From Buchnera aphidicola str. Ua (Uroleucon ambrosiae) (GTDB lineage Bacteria > Pseudomonadota > Gammaproteobacteria > Enterobacterales > Enterobacteriaceae): a stretch of DNA of 64,000 nt. Both the position numbers and the translations under genes were made by a program. The stretch lies in the NCBI RefSeq assembly GCF_000225465.1, contig NC_017259.1, forward strand, positions 310,001-374,000, read 5' to 3'. The notes beneath the pieces are model-generated. The model did not search any database, had not been told where the DNA came from, and was given only the letters and a program-made list of their open reading frames with translations. Positions 41,267 through 51,334 of this stretch are shown piece after piece. Numbering within the stretch: the stretch's first letter is position 1; every line of letters begins with the position of its first letter.

Positions 41267-42799
41267 TTAAACAGTTTGATAATAAAAATTTAACCAACGA
41301 ACTCCTAAAACATGCAATGTCAATAAATATCCAAAACTAGACATTATCATTATAAAACATAAACGTATAATTTTATATAAGAAAGATCCGATGCTCCAAA
41401 ACGGCATAATTTTTAATAAAGATATTAATATTAAAGACATGATTAATGTTGCAATAATGACATGAATTAAAAAAATAAATTCATCAAATTTAAAATTTAT
41501 AATATTTTTTTTTTGCAATTTCCAATAAAGCAATAAAAAATTGATCCAACTTGATATACTCAAAGATAAAGCAAGGCCGGCATGTTTAAAATAAAAAATT
41601 GAAATCGGATTAATTAATTGAACTAATATCAGTGTTAATAATGAAAGTTTTATTGGAATATTCATTTCTTCTTGTGCATAAAAAGCTAAAGTTAAAATTT
41701 TTACTAAAATAAAAGCAATTAAACCAAAAGAATATAATTTTAGTACCTGTACTGTCATGAGAACATCAAATTCTGTAAATTTTCCATATTGAAAAAGCAC
41801 TATAATTATTGGTTTAGCTAAAAAAAATAACATTAAAGCACTAGGCATAGATAAAAGTAGACCAATTCGAATACCCCAATTTAATAATCTTTCATATTTT
41901 AAATTGAATCTTTTTTTAAAATATTTAGTAAGAGGTGTAAATAAAATAGTACTTAATGATACACCTAAAATACCTACAGGAAATTCTATTAATCGATCAG
42001 CATAATATATCCAAGATATTGATCCTGAACTTAATAAAGAAGCAAAAATAGTATTAATTACTAAAGATATTTGATTAGCAGATATCCCTAAAATAGCAAG
42101 CCCCATCTTTTTTGCAACTCTTATAAGACCGACATGATAAAAATTAATTTTTGGGATAACTAACATATTTATTTTATATAAAAATGGTAATTGATAGAAT
42201 AATTGAATAAAACCACCTACAATTACTGCCCATGATAAAGCAATAATTGACGGATCAAAAAAAGAACTAAAAAATATAGAAAAAATAATCAAACTAATAT
42301 TTAAAAATATTGGAGATAAAGCTGGAATACAAAAATAACTCCAACTATTTAAAATAGATGTATATAATGAAGACAAAGAAATTAATAAAACATAAGGAAA
42401 CATGATGATTAATAAATTTGAAGATAAAATTAATTGATCAGATTGTTTTGAAAAACCTGGAGCAGTTATGTTAATTATATATTGAGCAAAAAAACTTCCA
42501 AAAATAATTATTAAAAGTAGCACAAAAATTATACAACCAGAAATAGAAGCAATAAAATTTTGCATATATATTTTGCTTTTTGTAATTTTATACTCTATAA
42601 ATACAGGTGTAAAACATTGAGCAAGAGCACTTTCAGAAATACGACGTAATAAATTAGGAATTTTAAAAGATATAAAAAAAGCATCGGTATAAACAGATAC
42701 TCCAAATATACTAGCAATTAAAATATCACGAATAAAACCTAAGATACGAGATATTAAAGTCATAAAGCTAACAGATATAAAAGATTTTAAAAGATTCAT
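41267..42799 (-). CDS. murJ: MurJ (MviN), lipid II flippase
   Basis: MOP-superfamily inner-membrane protein that flips lipid II to the periplasm for peptidoglycan synthesis. The 510 residues (511 in E. coli) form about 14 hydrophobic segments. The N-terminal signature SRILGFIRDILIASIFG and TDAFFISFKIPNLLRR, and the GILGVSLSTILFTPLTKYFK block, are diagnostic. It neighbours flgN and flgA as in E. coli (murJ-flgN-flgM-flgA), although a 277-base spacer now separates it from flgN. Confidence 0.95.
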   Translation of the reverse strand: MNLLKSFISVSFMTLISRILGFIRDILIASIFGVSVYTDAFFISFKIPNLLRRISESALAQCFTPVFIEYKITKSKIYMQNFIASISGCIIFVLLLIIIFGSFFAQYIINITAPGFSKQSDQLILSSNLLIIMFPYVLLISLSSLYTSILNSWSYFCIPALSPIFLNISLIIFSIFFSSFFDPSIIALSWAVIVGGFIQLFYQLPFLYKINMLVIPKINFYHVGLIRVAKKMGLAILGISANQISLVINTIFASLLSSGSISWIYYADRLIEFPVGILGVSLSTILFTPLTKYFKKRFNLKYERLLNWGIRIGLLLSMPSALMLFFLAKPIIIVLFQYGKFTEFDVLMTVQVLKLYSFGLIAFILVKILTLAFYAQEEMNIPIKLSLLTLILVQLINPISIFYFKHAGLALSLSISSWINFLLLYWKLQKKNIINFKFDEFIFLIHVIIATLIMSLILISLLKIMPFWSIGSFLYKIIRLCFIMIMSSFGYLLTLHVLGVRWLNFYYQTV

Positions 42800-43076
42800 T
42801 CTAAAATAACCTATATAGTCTAAAAAATATTTTAATTTTTTCTCATCTCAATATTTCAATAAAATAAAAATTTAAAATAATTTTCATTTGAGATTACTCT
42901 AAAATAAATTTTTAAAATATGTATTTTAGTTAAATAATTAATTATTTAAACAAGTCATTTTTTTAAAATAACAATATTAATTTTATTTAAAGATAAATTT
43001 TTTAGAAAAAATAATTTTATTCAGAAATAATTATGATATTTTTTTCTAAAATTAGTTTGAAATTGAACTTTTTAAA

Positions 43077-43487
43077 TTAAATTTTTAAATCATTATGATA
43101 ATTATCAGATATAGCTATTTTATGTGCTATACATAATTCTAAAAAATGTTGATTCAAGTAAAAATTTTGATTCATAATAATTTTATTTTTACGATTTAGA
43201 TCTCTTAATAAAATACATTTTTCATGGATATTTTTATTATAATCATTTAGTTTTTTTAAATTTATATTTAAAGTCATAAATACAGAATTATTTTTTTCAA
43301 AAAGAATTTTTTCTTGATTTAAAATCAAAAATTTTTTAAATAACTTCTCTTTTCTTTTAATAATAGAGTCTAATATATGTACATTATTATTGATTTTTAA
43401 TAAGAAAAGATGTTCTTTTTTTAGTAAAGTTTCTATTAAAAATAGTACTTTTTCTATTTTTTTTAAAATATTTATTAATTCTTTCAT
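43077..43487 (-). CDS. flgN: FlgN, flagellar export chaperone
   Basis: Predicted cytoplasmic chaperone for hook-associated proteins FlgK and FlgL. The 136 residues (138 in E. coli) are predominantly helical, with heptad-like Leu/Ile patterns, and show low sequence identity to E. coli FlgN. The call rests on size, helical character and position between murJ and flgA. It contains many Lys, Asn and Ile residues. flgM, which lies between flgN and flgA in E. coli, is missing (only 89 bases remain). A FlgK partner exists in the window; FlgL does not. Confidence 0.75.
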   Translation of the reverse strand: MKELINILKKIEKVLFLIETLLKKEHLFLLKINNNVHILDSIIKRKEKLFKKFLILNQEKILFEKNNSVFMTLNINLKKLNDYNKNIHEKCILLRDLNRKNKIIMNQNFYLNQHFLELCIAHKIAISDNYHNDLKI

Positions 43488-43576
43488 AGTTATTTTTACA
43501 ACATTATTTACATAAAATATTTAATATATTATCTTTGCATAAAGATATAATTACATCAATAAAAAAAGAATATTTT

Positions 43577-44260
43577 TTAAATAGAAATAATTACTTCACC
43601 TTTTTGATTTACAAAACCATTAATAATTTTACCAGTACTCGTTTTTACACGTATTTTGTCGTTTTTAGCTCCATTATTTAATGCTTTTCCTTTGGTAGAA
43701 ATAGTAAAATTACTACCTTGAATAATAATATCTACTTCTTGATTAATATGTACTAACCAAAATGGACGAGTCATAAATGAAGTGATAGTTTGAAATGGAA
43801 AAAAATCACGTATATTCACTCTACCTATTACATCTTTTTTCTTTCGATAAGTATGATTAGGTAATTTATCTACACGTCCTATTAAAATTTTTACATCTGA
43901 TTCTTTTATGATCATACCGTGCGGTATATATTTACTTGCAACAACATATTCTCCTTTAGATTGAATTTCTACTGTTAAATAATATGTTAATTTATCGCAT
44001 GTTAATAAAAGATCAACAAGTCCGAAAGTGTGCGTATTCTTTAAAAGAGAAAAAACAGGTTTTGGACAATATTTGATCTTTTTATTTAATGGAGTATGTA
44101 TGATCACATAAATATCATCTTTATTAAAAAATTTTTCTTGTTTTAAAAAATTTTTTATTTGTTTAGTTAAAATAAAAGAATCTGTTTTATTAATCGAAGC
44201 AGAAAAAGATTTGACTGAACAGAGCACAAACAATAAAATCAAGTAAATTATTATCTTCAT
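43577..44260 (-). CDS. flgA: FlgA, flagellar P-ring assembly chaperone
   Basis: Periplasmic chaperone required for FlgI to assemble into the P-ring. The 227 residues (219 in E. coli) have a signal peptide (about 21 residues, ending KSFSA), then a SAF-type domain (VASKYIPHGMIIKESDVKILIGRVDKLP) and a C-terminal beta-rich part ending GAKNDKIRVKTSTGKIINGFV. It is divergent from flgB across a 271-base spacer, as in E. coli. Confidence 0.92.
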   Translation of the reverse strand: MKIIIYLILLFVLCSVKSFSASINKTDSFILTKQIKNFLKQEKFFNKDDIYVIIHTPLNKKIKYCPKPVFSLLKNTHTFGLVDLLLTCDKLTYYLTVEIQSKGEYVVASKYIPHGMIIKESDVKILIGRVDKLPNHTYRKKKDVIGRVNIRDFFPFQTITSFMTRPFWLVHINQEVDIIIQGSNFTISTKGKALNNGAKNDKIRVKTSTGKIINGFVNQKGEVIISI

Positions 44261-44531
44261 GAATTATTTTTTCCTTAATCTTTAGTTTTACAATATATTA
44301 TTTGTATTGCATTTTATTTTAATTTATATTTATATTTTTTAAATCATTCTCTTATATAGAAACTATATAATAGTTATGATAAAAAATGTTTTTTCTTTTA
44401 AGAAATGTAAAATATTCAATCAAATGAAAATTTTTTATAAAAAAAATAGATATTCTAAAAAAAACAGAATAAAATATTGCTTGAAAATTTTTTAAAATAA
44501 ATATCAATATCATTTTATAAGGATAAAAAAT

Positions 44532-44939
44532 ATGTTTGATAAAATCAATCACCTATTTGATTTTAGTCAACAAGCGTTAAACTTATATGCTAAAAGACAA
44601 GAAATTTTATCTTCTAATATTGCTAATGTTGATACACCTGGGTATAAAGCAATAGACATTAATTTTAAAAATGAATTAAATAAAATGTTAAACAAATACA
44701 AAAGCAATATATGTGTTCATTTAAAAACAACTTCTCCCTATCATTTTCATACTAAATATAAAAATAATTCTTTTGTAAATACTATACCTGTATTGACTAA
44801 TCAAATAAAAAAAGATGGTAATACAGTAAATATAGATCGAGAACGAATTGAATTTCTTAATAACAGTTTAAAATATCAAGCTAGTTTAATTTTTTTAAAA
44901 AATGAAATTAAAAACATAATCAGTGTAATAAAAGGATAA
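44532..44939 (+). CDS. flgB: FlgB, proximal rod protein
   Basis: Proximal rod component of the flagellar basal body. The 135 residues (138 in E. coli) show the rod-family N-terminal motif LSSNIANVDTPGYKAIDINF, with a C-terminal helix SLKYQASLIFLKNEIKNI that pairs with it. It is first of the ten-gene run flgB to flgK. Shine-Dalgarno AAGGAT lies 6 bases before the ATG. The spacing of 8 bases to flgC indicates an operon. Confidence 0.95.
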   Translation: MFDKINHLFDFSQQALNLYAKRQEILSSNIANVDTPGYKAIDINFKNELNKMLNKYKSNICVHLKTTSPYHFHTKYKNNSFVNTIPVLTNQIKKDGNTVNIDRERIEFLNNSLKYQASLIFLKNEIKNIISVIKG

Positions 44940-44947
44940 TTTAAATT

Positions 44948-45358
44948 ATGTCTCTTTTAAATATATTTAATATTGCTGGATCAGGCATGACGGCGCAAGC
45001 AGAAAAAATAAGCGTTATTGCTAGTAATTTAGCCAATATAGACAGTGCAGTTTATAAAAATGGAAAATTTTATCCTTATATCGCAAAGCAAGTAATTTTT
45101 TCATTAGAAAATTTTCAAAATTCAGATATAGGAGGAGTAAAAATATCTCAAATAGTCGATGATCCAAGTCCTATGAAACTAATATATGATCCTCATAATC
45201 CTATGGCAAATAATAAAGGTTATGTTTTAAAATCAAATGTCAATCCTATTTCAGAAATTATAAATAATATCTCAGCATCAAGAAGTTATCAAGCTAATGT
45301 AGAAGTATTAAAAACAGTAAAAAACATGATTATAAAAACATTAACACTTAGCGAATAA
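44948..45358 (+). CDS. flgC: FlgC, proximal rod protein
   Basis: Rod component adjacent to FlgB. The 136 residues (134 in E. coli) include ISVIASNLANIDSAVYKNGKFY, a slightly altered rod motif (TxGY has become AVYK), KISQIVDDPSPMKLIYDPHNP, which is typical of FlgC, and the C-terminal ISASRSYQANVEVLKTVKNM. Shine-Dalgarno AAGGAT overlaps the flgB stop region, and flgD follows after 10 bases. Confidence 0.95.
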   Translation: MSLLNIFNIAGSGMTAQAEKISVIASNLANIDSAVYKNGKFYPYIAKQVIFSLENFQNSDIGGVKISQIVDDPSPMKLIYDPHNPMANNKGYVLKSNVNPISEIINNISASRSYQANVEVLKTVKNMIIKTLTLSE

Positions 45359-45368
45359 CAGGATAAAC

Positions 45369-46058
45369 ATGAGTACTATTCATATTAATCAACCTATAAA
45401 TAATCATTTTATACAACCTAACCATGATTTTCCAAAAAACTCAACAGATCCATCTAATCCATTAAATTTACAAAAAAATTTTTTAACGCTATTAATTACA
45501 CAAATTCAAAATCAAGATCCTACTAATCCTATTAAAAATACTGAATTAACATCGCAATTAGCTCAAATTAACACAGCTAATGGTATCGAAAAATTAAATA
45601 ATGCTGCAAACAAAGTATCAAATCAAATTAATAGTATGACAAATATTCAATTAAATTCGTTAATTGGACATCACGTAATGACACCTAGTCATCAAATCAT
45701 ACATACTGAAAACATTCCAACAAAATTTGGCATTGAATTAATTAGTCATGCTACTTCGATAAAAATAAATATTTTAGATAAAAATAATAAAATTTTATAT
45801 GAAAAAATAATAAAAGACCAAGAACCTGGAATATATAATTTCTTATGGGACGGAAAAGATTTAAATAATAACATCATGCAAACTGGGAAATATTATATTA
45901 CCGCAACAGCTAAAAATAATAATCAAAATGTTCCTGTAGAAACCTTATCAGAATCTTTAGTAAATAGCATTATAACATCATCTACTAATGATTCTATCAT
46001 CGATTTAGGTCCAGCAGGAAATATAAAACTATTTGATATTCGCGAAATTCTTACATAA
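45369..46058 (+). CDS. flgD: FlgD, hook-capping (hook assembly scaffold) protein
   Basis: Scaffold that caps the growing hook and allows FlgE polymerisation. The 229 residues (231 in E. coli) have the conserved N-terminal FLTLLITQIQNQDPTNPIKNTELTSQLAQI block used for export and function, and a C-terminal Ig/tudor-like region with YNFLWDGKDLNNNIMQTGKYYI. Shine-Dalgarno CAGGAT precedes the ATG. It is followed by flgE after 41 bases. Confidence 0.95.
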   Translation: MSTIHINQPINNHFIQPNHDFPKNSTDPSNPLNLQKNFLTLLITQIQNQDPTNPIKNTELTSQLAQINTANGIEKLNNAANKVSNQINSMTNIQLNSLIGHHVMTPSHQIIHTENIPTKFGIELISHATSIKINILDKNNKILYEKIIKDQEPGIYNFLWDGKDLNNNIMQTGKYYITATAKNNNQNVPVETLSESLVNSIITSSTNDSIIDLGPAGNIKLFDIREILT

Positions 46059-46099
46059 CAATAATCTTTTTTAACATTATCAAAAGGGCAAAAAAAATT

Positions 46100-47314
46100 A
46101 TGTCAGGATCAGAAAATGGATTAAGAATTAGTAATGATTATATCAATCATGTATCTAATAACATTGCTAATGCATCTACTATAGGATATAAATCTAGCCA
46201 ACCTGTTTTTTTTGATATCTTTTCTACGTCATTACATTCAAAAAATGCTATTGGAAATGGTGCTGGTATTTTAACAGTTATACCAAATTTTAATAATGGT
46301 ACTTTAAAACAAACTGATAGAGATTTAGATTTCGGAATTGCAAACGAAGGATTTTTTCGTGTTTTAGATACTGAAGGTCATATATATTATACAAGAAATG
46401 GTCAATTTATACTTGATAGCAACAAAAATATTGTTAATATGCAAGGTATGTATCTAACTGGTTGTAATCAATCATCTTTAAAAAATGCTTGTAATACATC
46501 TAACATGGAAGTTATCAATTTAAAAAATGCATACACATTACAAGCTAAACCAACTACTGAAATACGATTAAAAATGTTTTTAAACAGTAGTCAAGCTAAT
46601 AATCTCCCAAACACAAATAATTCTTATAATCAATTGATGGATTTAGAAAATAATACTACTTATCTTAGTATATACAAAAAAAATGGTGAAGAAGAAAAAA
46701 TTGATATTTCTTTTAATAAACTAGACAAAAATAAATGGGAAGTACATTTTAAATCAAATAATGCTGATAATCAAAATGGAATTAATAATACTTTTGAATT
46801 AAGATTTAATGAACATGGAAAATTAATTTCTGATGCTAATATTAATATTAAATCAAATAATTCACAATATAATGATATTAATTTAGATTTAACTGATACT
46901 ATAGAAAAACCAGGCATTCATAATGTTTTTGAAGAATTAGCTCAAAATGGATATTCTGAAAGTAAATTAAAAACATTTCATTTTTTACCTAATGGTGAAA
47001 TTCTTGGAATGTATGCTAATCAAAAAAGTAAAATAATAGGTCAAATATTATTATCAAAATTTATCAGTCCTGAAAAACTCCAACCTGAAAATGGAAATTT
47101 ATGGTCTGCTACTGCAGAATCTGGAACAGAAATAATTGGTATAGCAGGACAGAATGGTTTTGGTAATTTAGTTAGTAGATTTTTAGAAATGTCAAATGTA
47201 GATTTAAATAAAGAATTGATCAATATGATTATTGCACAACGTAATTATCAATCCAATGCTCAATCTTTCAAAGCAGAAGATAAAATGATAAACACGTTAA
47301 TTAATTTACGTTAA
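46100..47314 (+). CDS. flgE: FlgE, flagellar hook protein
   Basis: Structural subunit of the hook. The 404 residues (402 in E. coli) carry the N-terminal [18 protein letters not shown], the D1 region [16 protein letters not shown] with YTRNGQF, and the C-terminal [13 protein letters not shown] block ([30 protein letters not shown]). Central hook domains are rich in Asn and divergent. The N-terminus is two residues shorter than in E. coli. Confidence 0.95.
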   Translation: MSGSENGLRISNDYINHVSNNIANASTIGYKSSQPVFFDIFSTSLHSKNAIGNGAGILTVIPNFNNGTLKQTDRDLDFGIANEGFFRVLDTEGHIYYTRNGQFILDSNKNIVNMQGMYLTGCNQSSLKNACNTSNMEVINLKNAYTLQAKPTTEIRLKMFLNSSQANNLPNTNNSYNQLMDLENNTTYLSIYKKNGEEEKIDISFNKLDKNKWEVHFKSNNADNQNGINNTFELRFNEHGKLISDANINIKSNNSQYNDINLDLTDTIEKPGIHNVFEELAQNGYSESKLKTFHFLPNGEILGMYANQKSKIIGQILLSKFISPEKLQPENGNLWSATAESGTEIIGIAGQNGFGNLVSRFLEMSNVDLNKELINMIIAQRNYQSNAQSFKAEDKMINTLINLR

Positions 47315-47340
47315 TATTATTAATAAGGTTTTTAAATATC

Positions 47341-48084
47341 ATGGATAATTCAATATATGAATCTATGACTGCAGCTAATCAATTATTAGAAAAACAAAAT
47401 ATTATTTCTAATAATTTAGCTAATATTTCTACTACTGGTTTTAAAGAAAAATTTATTTTTGCAGTACATGATAAAAATATAAATCATAATTATCAAAATA
47501 CATTCAGAGAATATTATAATCTTTCTTCAGGAAGATTAAATTATACAAACAGAAATTTAGATTTATATATTAAAGATGACGGTTGGTTAGTAGTAAAAGA
47601 TATCAATGGCAGAGAAGGATATACAAAAAACGGTCATTTAAACATTAATGCGAATAAAAAATTAACTATTCAAAATAATGAAGTAGTAGGAAATAATTGT
47701 CACATACTTGTTCCAAGTAATTCCACTTTAAAAATTTTATCAAATGGAGTAATTAAAGCAATACAAAACAATAATAATCACATTATTGAAAATACAATCG
47801 GTGCATTAAAACTAGTACATCTTCCTATAAATCATCTAATACATAAAGAAAATGGATTATTTTATCTAAAAAATGATAGTAAAATAAATAAAAATAATAA
47901 CATTAAGCACAGTAACAATATACATGTACAATATGGTATGTTAGAAGAAAGCAATGTTAATATTGTGAAAAATATGATTGAAATGATTTCAAATGCTAGA
48001 CAGTTTGAAATGCAAATGAAAATGATATCCACATGCGATCAAAATTCAGAATGTGCAAATCAATTAATAAATATTAACAATTAA
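47341..48084 (+). CDS. flgF: FlgF, proximal rod protein
   Basis: Rod protein of the FlgE/F/G family. The 247 residues (251 in E. coli) contain [18 protein letters not shown] at the N-terminus, [33 protein letters not shown] in the middle, and a C-terminal [27 protein letters not shown]. It falls between flgE (26 bases) and flgG (22 bases). It is the most Asn- and Ile-rich and most diverged of the three paralogues. Confidence 0.93.
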   Translation: MDNSIYESMTAANQLLEKQNIISNNLANISTTGFKEKFIFAVHDKNINHNYQNTFREYYNLSSGRLNYTNRNLDLYIKDDGWLVVKDINGREGYTKNGHLNINANKKLTIQNNEVVGNNCHILVPSNSTLKILSNGVIKAIQNNNNHIIENTIGALKLVHLPINHLIHKENGLFYLKNDSKINKNNNIKHSNNIHVQYGMLEESNVNIVKNMIEMISNARQFEMQMKMISTCDQNSECANQLININN

Positions 48085-48106
48085 AAAAATAATAGGATAA
48101 AAAACT

Positions 48107-48889
48107 ATGATGTCTTCTTTATGGATTGCTAAAACTGGTCTTGATGCTCAACAAATTAATATGAATGTTATTTCTAATAATTTAGCTAATGTAAGTACTA
48201 ATGGATTTAAACGATCTAGAGCAGTTTTTGAAGATTTAATGTATCAAAATATACATGAAGCAGGCGCAAATTCATCAATGGATACAACATTGCCATCAGG
48301 TTTACAAATAGGGACTGGAGTAAGACCAGTATCGACTGAAAGAATTCATAGTCAAGGCAATTTATCAAAAACAGATTCGTCAAAAGATGTTGCAATTAAT
48401 GGAGCAGGATTTTTTCAAGTACAATTACCAGATGGTAATATAGCATATACACGTGATGGTTCTTTTCAATTAGATCAAAATGGTCAATTAGTAACAAACA
48501 GTGGATTTTCTATTATTCCAGAGTTAATTATTCCACCTAATGCTACAAGTATTAATATAGCAAGAGATGGAATTGTTAGTGTTACTGAACAAGGACAAAC
48601 ACAACCGACTGTAGTTGGTCAATTAAATATCACTAATTTTATTAATCATGCTGGATTAGAAAGTTTAGGAGAAAATTTATATCAAGAAACACTAGCATCA
48701 GGCGCACCTATTGATACTACTCCTGGTTTAAATGGAACAGGATTGTTATACCAAGGATATGTTGAAACTTCTAATGTGAATGTAGCTGAAGAATTAGTGA
48801 ATATGATTCAAACACAAAGAGCATATGAAATAAATAGCAAATCTATTAGTACATCAGATCAAATGTTGCAAAAATTATCGCAATTATAA
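48107..48889 (+). CDS. flgG: FlgG, distal rod protein
   Basis: Distal rod subunit crossing the periplasm. The 260 residues are exactly the E. coli length and strongly conserved: [93 protein letters not shown]. It is the best conserved gene of the cluster, arguing for continuing selection. Shine-Dalgarno TAGGAT precedes the ATG. Confidence 0.97.
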   Translation: MMSSLWIAKTGLDAQQINMNVISNNLANVSTNGFKRSRAVFEDLMYQNIHEAGANSSMDTTLPSGLQIGTGVRPVSTERIHSQGNLSKTDSSKDVAINGAGFFQVQLPDGNIAYTRDGSFQLDQNGQLVTNSGFSIIPELIIPPNATSINIARDGIVSVTEQGQTQPTVVGQLNITNFINHAGLESLGENLYQETLASGAPIDTTPGLNGTGLLYQGYVETSNVNVAEELVNMIQTQRAYEINSKSISTSDQMLQKLSQL

Positions 48890-48973
48890 TTTTCGACTTG
48901 TAAAATATATAATACAATGTATATTTTTTAAAAATTATAATATTAAATATATATTATTAAAGGTAACTTTTTC

Positions 48974-49693
48974 GTGATAAAGTTATTGATTTCTAAAATT
49001 AAATACTATTTAACTGTTGTTGTCTTCTTAACATTGCAAAGCTGTGCTAATTTTGAACAACATCAGCCATTAGTCGGAGATATCACAACTGCTGTTGCGC
49101 CTAATATTTTTCCTAAAATAACCAATGGTTCTTTGTTCCAAGAAACAACACCAATAAATTATGGATATCAACCATTATTTGAAGATCATCGTCCACATAA
49201 TATTGGAGATACAGTAACTGTTGTTTTACAAGAAAATATAAGTGCCAGTAATAGCTCATTTTCAGATCTTAGTAGAAATGGAAATGCAAATTTAGGCCTT
49301 ACAATTAATCCTGGACAATGGAATACTGTATTAGGTCTAAATTTTAAAGGCGATGCAACTAAATTAGATGCAATAGGTAGAAATAATTTTCGGGGCACAG
49401 GTAGTAATGCAGCTAACAATCATTTTACTGGTTTAATTACAACAACTGTTCAAGCAGTTTTACCCAATGGTAATTTAAAAATTATTGGAGAAAAACAAGT
49501 ATCTATAAATGAAGGAACAGAATTTATTCGTTTTTCAGGGGTAATTAATCCAAATCATATTACTCAAAATAATTTCATTATATCTACTAAAATTGCTGAT
49601 GCACGGATAGAGTATTTTAGTCGTGGACGTATAAATCATATTCAAAAAATGGGATGGTTTCAAAGATTATTATTAAAAATATCTCCCATATAA
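48974..49693 (+). CDS. flgH: FlgH, flagellar L-ring lipoprotein
   Basis: Lipoprotein forming the outer-membrane L-ring. The 239 residues (232 in E. coli) have a signal peptide with lipobox LQSC, lipidated Cys24. They are followed by [46 protein letters not shown] and [26 protein letters not shown], all typical. The start is GTG (48974) with AAAGGT upstream. The 84-base gap to flgG is short; a 187-base gap holding a long hairpin follows. Confidence 0.95.
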   Translation: MIKLLISKIKYYLTVVVFLTLQSCANFEQHQPLVGDITTAVAPNIFPKITNGSLFQETTPINYGYQPLFEDHRPHNIGDTVTVVLQENISASNSSFSDLSRNGNANLGLTINPGQWNTVLGLNFKGDATKLDAIGRNNFRGTGSNAANNHFTGLITTTVQAVLPNGNLKIIGEKQVSINEGTEFIRFSGVINPNHITQNNFIISTKIADARIEYFSRGRINHIQKMGWFQRLLLKISPI

Positions 49694-49752
49694 ATATATT
49701 ATAGTTACAATGATCAATTTGATAAAATAATATTGTCCTAAATTTAATTCAA

Positions 49753-49785
49753 TTTCATAAAGAACATTTCTTGTTCTTTATGAAA
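49753..49785. promoter_or_regulatory. 14-bp perfect hairpin between flgH and flgI
   Basis: Inverted repeat TTTCATAAAGAACA/TGTTCTTTATGAAA (49753-49766 with 49772-49785), loop TTTCT. No T run follows, so it is not a standard terminator. In E. coli flgH and flgI are almost contiguous; here they are 187 bases apart with this structure in the gap. It may be an RNA-processing or stability element dividing the flg transcript, or an operator-like palindrome. Confidence 0.6.
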
Positions 49786-49880
49786 ACTATTAATAATTAA
49801 AAAAAATAAAAATTTTCATCGGAAACATGTTCACATATATTATAACACTTTTTAAAAAGTGTATTCATAAAGGTTTGTTT

Positions 49881-50990
49881 ATGTATAAAAAACTATTTTT
49901 ATTGATGAAATTAATTTTTTTTGTTCTTATAAGTTTTTCATCATTTTTGCATGCTGAAAAAATACGTGATTTAACTAGTATTCAAGGAATTCGAGATAAT
50001 CAACTTATTGGTTATGGCTTAATAGTTGGTTTAGACGGTACTGGTGATCAATCGACACAAAGTCCATTTACTAATCAATCGTTAAGTAATATGTTATCAC
50101 AATTAGGTGTAAGTATACCTGTAAATACTAATATGCATTTAAAAAATGTCGCAGCAGTTATTGTTACAGCTAATCTTCCTCCATTTGGGCATACAGGAGA
50201 ACAAATAGATGTTGTAGTGTCATCTATGGGAAATGCCAAAAGTCTTAAAGGAGGCATACTCTTAATGACTCCTTTAAAAGGAACTGATAATCAAATTTAT
50301 GCTATTGCTCAAGGAAATGTATTCGTCTCAGAAAAATATAATCATAAAAATAAAGTACAATATATTCATTCTAATCAAGTAAATTCTGGAAAAATTCATA
50401 ATGGCGCAATCATTGAACGTGAAATTAATACCGATTTTGGAAAACAAAAAACAATTAATTTACAGCTGAATAAAGAAAATTTTGGTATAGCACAACGTAT
50501 CAGTGATATGATTAATATAAAATATCCAGATACAGCAACACCTATTGATGCTAAAACAGTACAATTAAATACTTCTCCAAATAATGATGTACAAGTCCAT
50601 ATGCTTTCAAGTATTCAAGATATAGATGTAACTTTGCCTTCACAAGAAGCAAAAATTGTAGTTAACACACGTACTGGTTCTATAGTCATTAATCAATCAG
50701 TTAAATTAAGATCTTGTGTAGTTTCTAATGGAGATATGTCTATAATAATTGATAAAATAAAACATCAAAAAAGATATTCAAATTTATTTCAATCATTTCA
50801 TAAAAGACATAAGATAAAAAAATATAAACAACATAATAATTATATAGATAATGTATCTCTTGATAAAGATAATTTAAATAATATAGTTAATGCTCTTAAT
50901 GCAATAGGGACGAAAACTGACGAATTAATGTCTCTTTTACAGCTAATGCAAAGTGCTGGTTGCCTACATGCTAAATTGGAAATTATTTAA
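49881..50990 (+). CDS. flgI: FlgI, flagellar P-ring protein
   Basis: Periplasmic P-ring subunit that surrounds the rod. I chose the ATG at 49881: AAAGG lies 7 bases upstream and the resulting 369 residues (365 in E. coli) begin with a 25-residue signal peptide ending SFLHA before EKIRDLTSIQGIRDNQL. An upstream ATG at 49827 would add 18 residues ahead of the signal peptide. Conserved blocks are YGLIVGLDGTGDQ, VVSSMGNAKSLKGG, NGAIIEREI and the end LQLMQSAGCLHAKLEII. An Asn/Lys-rich insert lies near residues 290-320. Confidence 0.95.
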   Translation: MYKKLFLLMKLIFFVLISFSSFLHAEKIRDLTSIQGIRDNQLIGYGLIVGLDGTGDQSTQSPFTNQSLSNMLSQLGVSIPVNTNMHLKNVAAVIVTANLPPFGHTGEQIDVVVSSMGNAKSLKGGILLMTPLKGTDNQIYAIAQGNVFVSEKYNHKNKVQYIHSNQVNSGKIHNGAIIEREINTDFGKQKTINLQLNKENFGIAQRISDMINIKYPDTATPIDAKTVQLNTSPNNDVQVHMLSSIQDIDVTLPSQEAKIVVNTRTGSIVINQSVKLRSCVVSNGDMSIIIDKIKHQKRYSNLFQSFHKRHKIKKYKQHNNYIDNVSLDKDNLNNIVNALNAIGTKTDELMSLLQLMQSAGCLHAKLEII

Positions 50991-51304
50991 TGAATAATCA
51001 ATTATCACTATTTAATGTATCAAATTATAATGTACAATTTATTGATGAACTGAAATATCAAATCCGTAATAATCCCAAAAAATATAATATTGAAGCAGCA
51101 AAAAAAGTAGAAGGTATATTTATACAAATACTCCTTAAAAGTATGAGAAATACTTTATTTAAAAATAATTTATTTGATAATAATCAAAGCCGTTTATATA
51201 CTGATATATATAATCAAAAGATATCTGAAGAAATAAGTAAAAAAGGAATAGGATTAACTGATATGATTTTAAAACAAATTCAAAAACAAAAAAATGCGTT
51301 TTAA
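50990..51304 (+). CDS. flgJ: FlgJ rod-capping domain only (muramidase domain absent)
   Basis: In E. coli the 313-residue FlgJ combines an N-terminal rod cap with a C-terminal peptidoglycan hydrolase. Here only 104 residues remain, aligning with the cap: AAKKVEGIFIQILLKSMRNTLFKNNLFDNNQSRLYTDIYNQKISEEI. The hydrolase half is entirely missing, with no remnant before flgK, 30 bases away. Its ATG overlaps the flgI stop codon by one base (TAATG), indicating coupling. A short FlgJ is typical of lineages using another hydrolase or needing none. Confidence 0.94.
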   Translation: MNNQLSLFNVSNYNVQFIDELKYQIRNNPKKYNIEAAKKVEGIFIQILLKSMRNTLFKNNLFDNNQSRLYTDIYNQKISEEISKKGIGLTDMILKQIQKQKNAF

Positions 51305-51334
51305 AAAAATATATTCTTAAAAAGGAAGAAAAAA

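Noticed and set aside
44352-44552. 66-codon minus-strand frame between flgA and flgB
   Set aside because: Low-complexity Phe/Ile/Lys sequence typical of chance frames in A/T-rich spacers; overlaps the flgB start.
49827-49880. Longer FlgI starting at ATG 49827
   Set aside because: Would place 18 residues before a normal signal peptide; AAAGG is well spaced for the ATG at 49881.
49186-50257. Antisense frames within flgH and flgI
   Set aside because: No start signals and no homology; both sense genes are well conserved.
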